The position numbers and the translations under genes are program-made. This document shows positions 36,189-44,312 of a stretch of DNA of 64,000 bases, one piece after another. Source of the stretch: G963556115 sp963677015. GTDB taxonomy: Bacteria; Planctomycetota; SZUA-567. The stretch spans positions 1,116,001-1,180,000 of the forward strand of contig OY781533.1 in assembly GCA_963677015.1 (NCBI GenBank), given 5' to 3'. How positions within the stretch are numbered: the stretch's first letter is position 1; the number at the start of each line of letters is the position of its first letter. The notes beneath the pieces are model-generated. The model had not been told where the DNA came from and did not search any database. It was given only the letters and a program-made list of their open reading frames with translations.

Positions 36189-37790
36189 ATGGAAAAACAA
36201 GAGTTGAAAACAAACAAAATGTCTGCAGGCAGGGCGGTGTTGCTGCTGATTATTGTGACGCTGGCGATACGACTGGTTATTGCCGCGGTTACCGGTCTGG
36301 GATTTGGTGAGTCATATTATGCGATGGGGGTAGCCCATCCACAGTTGAGTTATTTTGATCAGCCTCCACTTTCTTTCTGGCTGGGCTGGGCTTCGGTCGA
36401 GACTTTGAACAGTTATTCTGCTTTTGCGCTGCGGCTGCCTACAATCTTATTGTTCGCCGGTACAACCTGGATGATGTATCGCCTCGGAAAACGGCTGTTC
36501 AGTGAATGGGCGGGATTCTGGGCCGCAGTAATTCTCAATCTTTCGGCTGTTTTTACCTATTCTGTCGGTATCTGGCTGCAGCCGGATGCTCCTCTGATGT
36601 TCTTCTGGCTTGCGTCTGCAATCTGTTTTTATGATGTCTTTTCAATTCGTTTCAACAGTATTGAGGAACGTAACCGTTATCGCTCGTCCTGGGACTGTTA
36701 TCTGCGCTGGATCGTTATTGGTGTGATGCTCGGTCTAACAACTCTCAGTAAGTATCATGCCGCATTTCTTTTTGCCGGTGCCGGATTGTACGCACTTACA
36801 CGCAAGGAAGACCGTCATTGGGTATTTCATCCGGGACCTTATCTTGCACTGCTGATTAATTTTCTGGTCGCTGCACCGGTATTTATCTGGAATTATAATC
36901 ATGACTGGGCATCATTTCTCTTTCAGAGTCATCGCGCAGCCAATACGGGACTGCATTTGGACTGGTTTGTACGCTCTATCGGCGGACAGATGCTCTGGGT
37001 GCTTCCCTGGATTTGGGTGCCGCTGATCTGGCAGCTTTATACCTGCAGTAAAGCGGGCAGAAAAGACTCCGCGCGCTGGTTCTGCCTGATGACTGCTGTT
37101 CTGCCGATTGTCTTCTTTACGGTGGTTACTCTCTGGGCGAATCTCGGTTTTCACTTTCATTGGCAGGCACCGGGATATTTGATGCTTTTCCCTCCTTTGG
37201 GTGCGGCTTTTCATGCCTTTATTTCACGTGGCGGTACTTACCGTAAATGGTCTCTGCGCTGGGTATGGCTTTCAGTAATTGTTACGTTCTTTTCGTGCGT
37301 TGTTATTCAGATTCATGCGGCAACCGGTTTCTGGAGTGCCTATGGTCCGAAATGGTTTGGTCAGCTTTTTGGCGAAAAGAATGATCCTACAATGGAGGGT
37401 TATGACTATACCGGGCTGCTCCCGCTGTTTGAGAAAGAAGGGTGGCTGGACACGTCAAAATACTTTGTGATTACTGACCGCTGGTGGCTGGCCGGTAAGG
37501 TTGACTGGGCACTTAAAGGAAAGATGCCTATCGTGCCTTTTGATTCTGATCCGCGTAATGTTGTTTATTTTTATGATCAGGGGTCTTTTCTCGGTAAGGA
37601 CGCAATCTTTATTGCTGCTGAAGGCGAGAAAGGGGTGATGAGCAGGGCGGGCAGCTGTTTTGATAAGATAACTAAACTTGATAATTTCAAGGTGGTAAGA
37701 GCCGGTGTGGTTGAATTGGAGTTCGGCGTGTATTATTGTCAGAATTACAAACATAAGTATAATCTGCCGTATGGACTGAATATTAAATAG
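36189..37790 (+). CDS. GT39/ArnT-like membrane glycosyltransferase
   Basis: The 533-residue protein has many membrane segments (roughly ten to twelve) and the N-terminal periplasmic loop of polyprenyl-phosphate-sugar-dependent GT-C enzymes: GESYYAMGVAHPQLSYFDQPPLSFWL, whose acidic residues are catalytic in the family. It transfers a sugar from a lipid-phosphate carrier to an envelope acceptor such as lipid A or a protein; the acceptor is unknown. ATG 36189 has an AAGGA site; an upstream ATG adds 11 residues. It is divergent from the redox operon and stands alone. Confidence 0.88.
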   Translation: MEKQELKTNKMSAGRAVLLLIIVTLAIRLVIAAVTGLGFGESYYAMGVAHPQLSYFDQPPLSFWLGWASVETLNSYSAFALRLPTILLFAGTTWMMYRLGKRLFSEWAGFWAAVILNLSAVFTYSVGIWLQPDAPLMFFWLASAICFYDVFSIRFNSIEERNRYRSSWDCYLRWIVIGVMLGLTTLSKYHAAFLFAGAGLYALTRKEDRHWVFHPGPYLALLINFLVAAPVFIWNYNHDWASFLFQSHRAANTGLHLDWFVRSIGGQMLWVLPWIWVPLIWQLYTCSKAGRKDSARWFCLMTAVLPIVFFTVVTLWANLGFHFHWQAPGYLMLFPPLGAAFHAFISRGGTYRKWSLRWVWLSVIVTFFSCVVIQIHAATGFWSAYGPKWFGQLFGEKNDPTMEGYDYTGLLPLFEKEGWLDTSKYFVITDRWWLAGKVDWALKGKMPIVPFDSDPRNVVYFYDQGSFLGKDAIFIAAEGEKGVMSRAGSCFDKITKLDNFKVVRAGVVELEFGVYYCQNYKHKYNLPYGLNIK

Positions 37791-37921
37791 CTATAATTGC
37801 GGTAATTAATACTTTTTTAACTTTACGTAGTCTTTCAGGCATGTTAAAATTAGTAGAGTGTTTATATAGATAGTCTATTATCTTGTATTACTTCTGTTTG
37901 CTAATAATTGGGGATTGCACA

Positions 37922-39109
37922 ATGCCAAAAAAATCAAAGACAAAATGTATTGGAATTCTGACTTCTGGAGGTGATTGTCCTGGGTTGAATGCAGCTATTC
38001 GCGGCGTTGCCAAGGCATCAATGATAGAATATGGTATTGATGTCATTGGCATAATGGATGGGTTCAGGGGGCTGGTTGAGAATCGTTACAAAAAACTGGA
38101 TGACCGGTCTGTAAGCGGTATATTGACTCTTGGTGGAACTTTTCTGGGAACCAGCAGGGATAAACCGCATAAAATGCCTATGGGCGGTAAAAAAGTGGAT
38201 ATGACCGATGTCGCGGTTGAGAATGCTAAAAAGATGGGGATTGACTGTCTGGTATGTCTGGGAGGCGGCGGTACTCAGAAAAACGCCAAGCATCTTATGG
38301 AGCATGGTTTGAATGTTATGACCTTGCCGAAGACTATTGATAATGATGTTTATGGAACTGATTATACTTTCGGTTTTGATACGGCTCTTAATATTGCCAG
38401 TGAGGCTATTGACCGGTTGCATACTACTGCGACCAGCCATCACCGTCTGATTGTCTGTGAAATAATGGGACATAATTCTGGCTGGCTGCCACTTGGTGCC
38501 GGTATTGCAGGCGGGGCGGATGTTATTCTGATCCCTGAGATTCCCTATAATCTTGAAGCTGTGGCAGAGCATCTGCGTGAGCGCAGACGCGGAGGGAAGA
38601 AGTTTTCAATTATTGCCGTTGCTGAAGGAGCGCATTCGGTTGAAGAAGCTCGTGAAATAGAACAGCAGCTTGAGGATAACATGGATGCGGCGAAGGAAGA
38701 GGATGCTAAACCCAAGAAGGGAAAAAGGCGGAGTAAGAAGAATGTAAGTACGAAAAAAATACTTGATGAACTGAGACGCTGTGATTATGCGGAGGTAAAG
38801 GAGCCGATTGCCAGCAAAGTTGCCAGAGATATTCAGAAACTTACCGGTTTTGAAGCACGGGTGACCTCTCTTGGTCATGTTCAGCGAGGCGGTACCCCTT
38901 CACCGGCTGACAGACTGTTGTGTACGGTTCTAGGTACCAAAGCGGCGCAGCTGCTCGCTGAGGGTGAATATAACTGTATGGTAAATGTGCTTAATAATAA
39001 CTGCGGTTCTATGGACATCAATGAGGTCGCAGGTCGACGTAAAGTAGTACCGCTGGATCATCACTGGCTGCATGCGGCTAAGATGGTTGAGACTTGTCTC
39101 GGAATTTAG
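37922..39109 (+). CDS. Phosphofructokinase family protein with atypical nucleotide loop
   Basis: The 395-residue PFK-fold enzyme has GGDCPGLNAAIRG (donor loop), PKTIDNDVYGTDYTFG with the catalytic Asp, and MGHNSGWLPLGAG. The donor-specificity loop reads GGGGTQ where ATP enzymes have GGDGS and PPi enzymes GGDDS, and the second position is Lys (PKTIDND), as in PPi or mixed enzymes. A basic, Glu- and Lys-rich insertion (about residues 242-282, KPKKGKRRSKK) interrupts the C-terminal half. Phosphoryl donor therefore cannot be called safely. ATG 37922 has a GGGGA ribosome binding site. It is monocistronic with a terminator after it. Confidence 0.88.
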   Translation: MPKKSKTKCIGILTSGGDCPGLNAAIRGVAKASMIEYGIDVIGIMDGFRGLVENRYKKLDDRSVSGILTLGGTFLGTSRDKPHKMPMGGKKVDMTDVAVENAKKMGIDCLVCLGGGGTQKNAKHLMEHGLNVMTLPKTIDNDVYGTDYTFGFDTALNIASEAIDRLHTTATSHHRLIVCEIMGHNSGWLPLGAGIAGGADVILIPEIPYNLEAVAEHLRERRRGGKKFSIIAVAEGAHSVEEAREIEQQLEDNMDAAKEEDAKPKKGKRRSKKNVSTKKILDELRRCDYAEVKEPIASKVARDIQKLTGFEARVTSLGHVQRGGTPSPADRLLCTVLGTKAAQLLAEGEYNCMVNVLNNNCGSMDINEVAGRRKVVPLDHHWLHAAKMVETCLGI

Positions 39110-39141
39110 ATTAATAATTGTTCGGTATTGTTTGTTGTTAG

Positions 39142-39173
39142 CAGGCAGGGAGTGGTCTTCTTGCCTGTTTTTA
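39142..39173 (+). terminator. Rho-independent terminator after the phosphofructokinase gene
   Basis: A CAGGCA / TGCCTG stem with a loop of about 13 bases is followed by TTTTTA, 35 bases after the stop codon. The stem is short. Confidence 0.6.
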
Positions 39174-39292
39174 CCTTCAGATACGGGAAATGGTTTTAAA
39201 TTTGCGTATAGTACTCTTGGTTGTGATAGAAGTGCAGTAATTTGAAATTTATGGTCTTTTACGAAGTTGTTTGAGGCCGGTATGGGATTGAA

Positions 39293-39327
39293 AGAAGACG
39301 CCGGGAGAATACTTCCCGGCGTCTTCT
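39293..39327 (-). terminator. Rho-independent terminator after the NifA-like gene
   Basis: AGAAGACGCCGGGA and TCCCGGCGTCTTCT form a 14-bp perfect GC-rich stem with a 7-nt loop. On the minus strand it is followed by TTTCAATCCC. It lies 34 bases beyond the stop. Confidence 0.85.
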
Positions 39328-39360
39328 GATTTGATTAATAATGTCGAGTTAATTATTAAT

Positions 39361-40986
39361 TTAAGAGCGGAACTGTTTCCAGTTTATGGTGTACTTTTTC
39401 AGACGCAGTCCCATAATTCTTTCGGTTATACCGAGTTCTTTTGCTGCAAGTGAGCAGTTGCCACGGCAGCGTTTGAGTGCTTCAATTATCAGTTCGCGTT
39501 CCAGGTTGTCCAATGCCAGCTGTAAATTGCTGTCATTGCAGCCCGGTGCAGCTGTAGTAGAGCCGGTAACGCCCTGGTTATCATATGCTAGGGTGTTTGC
39601 CTGTGGATTATTGCTCTTATTTGTCGGCATCTGCAGACTTGGAGGCAGGTGATGTCCATGAATCACGCCGTCATTTGAAAGAAGCACTGCTCTTTCGATA
39701 CAGTTTTCAAGTTCACGGACGTTTCCTGGCCAGTGATAGGCGACTAGCATATCTATGGCGCCGGTGCTGATACGTTCGATATGTTTGGAGTTTTCCTGAG
39801 CGTATTTCTGGGCAAAGTGATCTGCAAGCAGTAGTACATCGCTTTTACGGTCACGCAGAGGCGGCATATTTACCGGGAATACATTGAGTCTGTAGTATAA
39901 GTCCTGACGGAATTCCCCGGTTTCAACCATTTTTTCTAGGTCGCGGCTGGTTGCCGCAATAATACGGACATCAACCTTTACGGTACGGTTGCTGCCTACC
40001 GGCTCAAATTCTTTCTCTTGCAGTACTCGCAGAAGCTTTACCTGAGCGACAGGGGAGAAATCTCCAATCTCATCCAGAAACAGGGTGCCGCCGTTTGCAA
40101 GTTCAAAACGACCTTTACGGCTGGTAATAGCACCGGTAAAAGCACCTTTTTCATGACCGAACAGTTCGGCTTCAAGAACAGTTTCAGGGAGTGCGGCACA
40201 GTTTACCTTGATATAAGGCTTATTGGCGCGCTGACTGTTGTGGTGAATTGCGTGAGCTGCGAGCTCCTTACCTGAACCGCTTTCACCTCTGATTAATACT
40301 GTGGTATTTGACTGTGTTACCTGACGGATCGAATCATAGACGTTCTGCATCGCCTGTGAATTACCTACAAAATTTTCAAGTTTGAATTTCTGGTGAAGTT
40401 CGTTCTGCAGTCTTTCATTCTCTTCCTGCAGACGTTCTTTATCTATTTCAAACTGCATTCTCAGCCGTACAGAGCGTGAAACCATTGAAGCTACGATTGA
40501 CAGAAGTCGTACATCTTCTTTCAGTTCATAGCCTGAGATAAACGGATGGTCAACTGAGAGGGCACCGAGTACCTCCTGATTATCTTTGATCGGAACACAG
40601 ATAAATGATGTCTCCTGCACTCCGAATTGTTCCTTGATTCCGGTTCTATTTAGAAATTCCGGCTCTTCGCTGATCTTTGGAACAATAATCGGCTTGCCAT
40701 TGGCAACTACCTGTCCGGTGATTCCTTCACCTGAGAGATACCGTCCCATTTTTTTCTGTTTTGAGGACAGACCGTATGAGGCATTTACTGTAATCTCGCC
40801 GGTCTGATTATTCAGTAGCGTCAGGGTACAATGGGTTGCGCCGATGTGTTTGGCGACGTTGATAAGAATATTATCAATACCATTGCGGATGTCATAGTCC
40901 TCCTCAAGCATCTGACTGATACGGTAGAGCAGGGCTAATTCCTTAACCTCGTCTCTAACTGAATAATTCTCTGTCATATCTAGCAT
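39361..40986 (-). CDS. NifA-like sigma-54-dependent activator (GAF-AAA+-Fis)
   Basis: This 541-residue regulator has an N-terminal GAF domain (about residues 20-170, GEGITGQVVANGKPIIVPKI), a central AAA+ domain with Walker A GESGSGKE (about 235), the sigma-54-contacting GAFTGA loop and FLDEIGDFSP, and a C-terminal Fis-type helix-turn-helix (about 500-541). The GAF sequence and overall order resemble NifA, the activator of nitrogen-fixation genes, but no nif gene lies in the window, so the target is open. ATG 40986 is chosen; its ribosome binding site (AGGTT) is weak and an ATG nine bases downstream is an alternative. An upstream start gives an implausible leader. Confidence 0.9.
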   Translation of the reverse strand: MLDMTENYSVRDEVKELALLYRISQMLEEDYDIRNGIDNILINVAKHIGATHCTLTLLNNQTGEITVNASYGLSSKQKKMGRYLSGEGITGQVVANGKPIIVPKISEEPEFLNRTGIKEQFGVQETSFICVPIKDNQEVLGALSVDHPFISGYELKEDVRLLSIVASMVSRSVRLRMQFEIDKERLQEENERLQNELHQKFKLENFVGNSQAMQNVYDSIRQVTQSNTTVLIRGESGSGKELAAHAIHHNSQRANKPYIKVNCAALPETVLEAELFGHEKGAFTGAITSRKGRFELANGGTLFLDEIGDFSPVAQVKLLRVLQEKEFEPVGSNRTVKVDVRIIAATSRDLEKMVETGEFRQDLYYRLNVFPVNMPPLRDRKSDVLLLADHFAQKYAQENSKHIERISTGAIDMLVAYHWPGNVRELENCIERAVLLSNDGVIHGHHLPPSLQMPTNKSNNPQANTLAYDNQGVTGSTTAAPGCNDSNLQLALDNLERELIIEALKRCRGNCSLAAKELGITERIMGLRLKKYTINWKQFRS

Positions 40987-41200
40987 TTTGATTAACCTAA
41001 AGTCTTTGACTGTAAAAAAATAATAACCTTCCCACCAATAGCATAATACTATTGGACACATAATTGTTGTTCACCTTATTGAAATATACGGAATTGTCAG
41101 TAATGTTCAATAGTAAAGTTCAAAAATGTACAAAAAAGGCCTATTCTACTATTATGTAGAAAATAGGTAGAATAATGAAGAATTTGCGAACAGATTCGTA

Positions 41201-42334
41201 TTAAGAGTTGCTCTTGCGGTAGGAAAGTGGAGTTACATGTCGGAATTTTTTAAAGACTTTGGTAAAGTAACTCTGATCCTGAAAACCTGCATCCAGAGCG
41301 ATTATCGAGAGTGGATGATTGGTGTGTATCAGGAGATATTCCGCTTTTTCTATACGCATCTGGTTGAGAAGATTGGTAAAGGTAAGCCCCGATTCTTTTT
41401 TCAGAAGGGTTGAAAAATATTGCGGAGAAAGGTAGGCAATCTTGGACACATCTTCGCGGGTAATCTGTTCGGTGCAGTGCTCGCGCATGTAGTTTATTGC
41501 GGTAAAGATGGCGCCTTTATTCTGTCCTTTTTCTATTTTCTGTATGGAGTCGAAGATCTTTTCAAAGGTATCTATAAGCCATAGCGTTAAATCTTCATCA
41601 TCATTGATTCCTGAAAGGGTATTCAGAATCTGAAAATTCGCCGTAAGCAGGGTATTGGTGTCTCCTCCGGTTTCAATAGCGGTGCGGCACATACTTACGA
41701 AGAGTTCCATAAATATACTTTTAACTATATCAAGCTTATTACCGGCATGGGCATAAACTGAAACCAGGATACGGTTGAGCACTTTACGGGCGTTGCCTTT
41801 GTCGCCACAGCGTATTGCTGAGAAGAGTTCGGGCTCTTCCCGCATGTAGATTTCGCGGATATCGCCATGTCCTTCACTTTTATAGTCGTGAATTGCATAG
41901 GCTTTGCGTTGTTCTTTTTCATACTTCAGTCGGTTAAGCGCGAGAGCTGCGGCATTGGTGAGATTCTCTCTTTCGAGGATTTCACGCAGTTCGGCGCAGG
42001 CGCGGCGCAGATCCATAAATTTTCCGTTCATGGTCTGTGAAAAGACTACATCTTCGCTGGCACTGGCGATTATTCCGCCTTCAATATTCATATTATTCAT
42101 CAAAGGTACCGCCCAGATAAGCCTGCCGCCGACACAGTAGCCGATTGTTGCTTCACCCCAGCGGTATGATTCGTTTATTGCATGGGCGCGGTTTTTGGTG
42201 CAGTCGGGATGATTGACTGCGCAGTCACTTTTATTGAACAGAATTATTCCATTCTGGTCGGTTACCATCAATGAGAAGCCCCATTTCTGGTAATACTCGT
42301 TATTTAAAGTTTCAAAAGTGTTTTTATCGATCAT
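41201..42334 (-). CDS. AraC-family regulator with PocR sensor domain
   Basis: The 377-residue regulator has an N-terminal PocR-type sensor (about residues 1-140, with CAVNHPDCTKNRA and IGYCVGGRLIWAVPLM), a helical middle region, and a C-terminal AraC double helix-turn-helix (about 275-377, SKIAYLSPQYFSTLLKKESG and AGFQDQSYFTKVFKKF). PocR domains occur with cobalamin and diol metabolism (family knowledge). It is divergent from the UroD-family methyltransferase gene and is likely its activator. The start is uncertain: ATG 42334 matches the usual length of the family; ATG 42370 would add 12 residues; neither has a strong ribosome binding site. Confidence 0.88.
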   Translation of the reverse strand: MIDKNTFETLNNEYYQKWGFSLMVTDQNGIILFNKSDCAVNHPDCTKNRAHAINESYRWGEATIGYCVGGRLIWAVPLMNNMNIEGGIIASASEDVVFSQTMNGKFMDLRRACAELREILERENLTNAAALALNRLKYEKEQRKAYAIHDYKSEGHGDIREIYMREEPELFSAIRCGDKGNARKVLNRILVSVYAHAGNKLDIVKSIFMELFVSMCRTAIETGGDTNTLLTANFQILNTLSGINDDEDLTLWLIDTFEKIFDSIQKIEKGQNKGAIFTAINYMREHCTEQITREDVSKIAYLSPQYFSTLLKKESGLTFTNLLNQMRIEKAEYLLIHTNHPLSIIALDAGFQDQSYFTKVFKKFRHVTPLSYRKSNS

Positions 42335-42611
42335 AAGCTTTATTCGGGATAGTGCGGCTTCTCGCCTCATTGTTGGCAGTTTTGTTCTGGAAATTAATTA
42401 TGAAAATATCGAATTTGTTTTCTTATTCAAGCTTTTTTTTCACTGATATTACAATAATACCAAAAATGGGTTGGATTGTACAATAACATTTTCAGGTTTT
42501 AGAGTATTATTTGAAGGTATTAGATGTGTTTTTGTATTTATTTAAAAAAATGGTATTTTGGTAATTTTTATAAGTTGTTCCGTTTGTATTACAGCATAGA
42601 TGGAGAGAGAG

Positions 42612-43994
42612 ATGACAAATAAAGAGTTGATTATTACGGCACTGAAGGGTGGAGAGACCCCAAGACCGGCGTGGGTTCCATTTGTCGGGGTGCATGGTGC
42701 GTATATTCTCGGTAAATCAGCTAAGGAGTATCTGCAGAGTACTGAGCTTATTGTTGAAGGCGTATGCAAGGCGTATGAGCTTTACAGTGGTGACGGTATG
42801 CCGGTTTCTTTTGACCTGCAGATGGAGGCGGAAGTTCTGGGATGCCAGCTTCACTGGTCTGATGACTGTCCGCCTTCAGTGGCTACTCATCCGCTGGAGG
42901 AGTATGAGGAGGACTGGAGCATTGATAATCTGCCGGAGAAGCTGGATATGGGGGCTGGGCGTATACCGCTTACGATGGAAGCAGCAAAGCAGATTGTAGA
43001 GAGGATTGGAGACAATGCTGCGATTTACGGTCTTTTATGCGGGCCATTCACACTTGCGCTGCACCTGCTGGGTAATGACATTTTCATGGAGATGTATGAT
43101 GAAGAGGAGAAGGTTGAAGCGTTGATTGACCGCTGTGCGGATTATGCAATCCAGATGAGTGATGCCTATCTTGAAGCCGGGTGTGATGTGGTTGCCGTGG
43201 TTGATCCGATGGTAAGTCAGATATCTCCTGATCATTTTGAACAGTTTGTCACTCCAAGTATGAATAAAATTTATGATCATATACGGGCAAAGGGTGGAAT
43301 GTCCAGTTGTTTTGTCTGTGGTGATGTAACACGTAATCTCGAGTGTATGGGACGTCTGACCTGTGATAATATTTCTGTTGACGAGCAGATTGATATGACT
43401 GTATGTAAAGAGGTCGCATTACGGAACAACAAATCATTCGGAGGTAATCTCAAGCTTACCGTGACCCTGCTGATGGGAGATGAGAATGCCAGTAAGCTCG
43501 ATGCTCTTGAGTGTTATGATAAGTGTGTCGGCAAGGGATTTATTATGTCTCCAGGATGTGACCTGCCATATGACACCAAGATTGAGAACCTTCAGGCGGC
43601 AGCATCTATTGCTCTGGATGAATATTCCCGTGAGGCAGCCAGATCCATTACAGCGGCAGAAGGTGATACCTTCGACGATATAATTATTCCTGATTACGCA
43701 GCAGAGAAGCGGGTTATTATCAATGCTGTTACTCTGGATAGTGCTTCCTGCGCAGCCTGCACCTATATGTGGAATGCCGCAAAACGTGCTGTTACTGCAC
43801 TCGGTGATGATATTGTTGTTGCCACCGAGCATAAGATACGTGACCGTGATGGTGTGGGTATGCTGGTAAAACTTGGGTGTAAAAACCTTCCAACAATCTG
43901 TATTGATGGAATTCCTACATTTGAGTCACTTGTTCCTACCGATGAGGAGCTTCAAAAGGCAATTAAATCTGCTTATGAAAAGAAAAATTCATAG
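42612..43994 (+). CDS. UroD-family corrinoid methyltransferase fused to a thioredoxin-like domain
   Basis: This 460-residue protein has an N-terminal UroD/MtaA-type barrel (about residues 1-340) and a C-terminal thioredoxin-fold domain (about 355-455). In the barrel, MtaA-type enzymes bind zinc through HxC plus a distal Cys. Here the first site reads SSCFVCGDVT, with Phe where His is expected but an additional Cys, and the second Cys is present in SPGCDLPYDTKIENL. The C-terminal domain has a CAAC active-site motif and a cis-Pro-like LPTICIDGIPTF. The start at 42612 uses GGAGAG; ATG 42600 is unsupported. It probably moves methyl groups to or from a corrinoid or thiol; the substrate is unknown. 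No corrinoid protein gene is adjacent. Confidence 0.85.
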   Translation: MTNKELIITALKGGETPRPAWVPFVGVHGAYILGKSAKEYLQSTELIVEGVCKAYELYSGDGMPVSFDLQMEAEVLGCQLHWSDDCPPSVATHPLEEYEEDWSIDNLPEKLDMGAGRIPLTMEAAKQIVERIGDNAAIYGLLCGPFTLALHLLGNDIFMEMYDEEEKVEALIDRCADYAIQMSDAYLEAGCDVVAVVDPMVSQISPDHFEQFVTPSMNKIYDHIRAKGGMSSCFVCGDVTRNLECMGRLTCDNISVDEQIDMTVCKEVALRNNKSFGGNLKLTVTLLMGDENASKLDALECYDKCVGKGFIMSPGCDLPYDTKIENLQAAASIALDEYSREAARSITAAEGDTFDDIIIPDYAAEKRVIINAVTLDSASCAACTYMWNAAKRAVTALGDDIVVATEHKIRDRDGVGMLVKLGCKNLPTICIDGIPTFESLVPTDEELQKAIKSAYEKKNS

Positions 43995-44020
43995 TTGAAA
44001 TATGCTATTGTTAATTTTGA

Positions 44021-44061
44021 ATGTTTTACTGTCAGCGATCTGACGGTAAAACATTTTTTTT
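44021..44061 (+). terminator. Rho-independent terminator after the methyltransferase gene
   Basis: ATGTTTTACTGTCA and TGACGGTAAAACAT form a 14-bp stem with one G-T type mismatch and a 6-nt loop, followed by eight T. Confidence 0.93.
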
Positions 44062-44189
44062 GTTATTTTACTTAATTGATTATTCTGTAAGGAGTAATGT
44101 GCTCGCATTGGAACGGTTGATTTTTATAAACTGTTGTTCAGTAACAATGATTATTTATTTTTTTTTGTCTATAAATATTCTTGTGTTTA

Positions 44190-44217
44190 TTGATTAGTGC
44201 TTTTGAAGTGGTATACT
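44190..44217 (+). promoter_or_regulatory. Sigma-70 promoter of the symporter gene
   Basis: TTGATT (44190-44195), 16 bases, TATACT (44212-44217), about 95 bases before the symporter start. Confidence 0.6.
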
Positions 44218-44312
44218 CTAAACATTGTTATTTTTTTTTGAGGTTAAAAAATTACTTTATGGTTATATATATAAAAATGACCACTAAATATTATTAAGAG
44301 GAGGAGATGGAA

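Noticed and set aside
44307..44312. ATG start for the symporter gene
   Set aside because: The AGGAGG site is only two bases from this ATG but eight from the in-frame TTG at 44313. The two-residue difference does not affect function.
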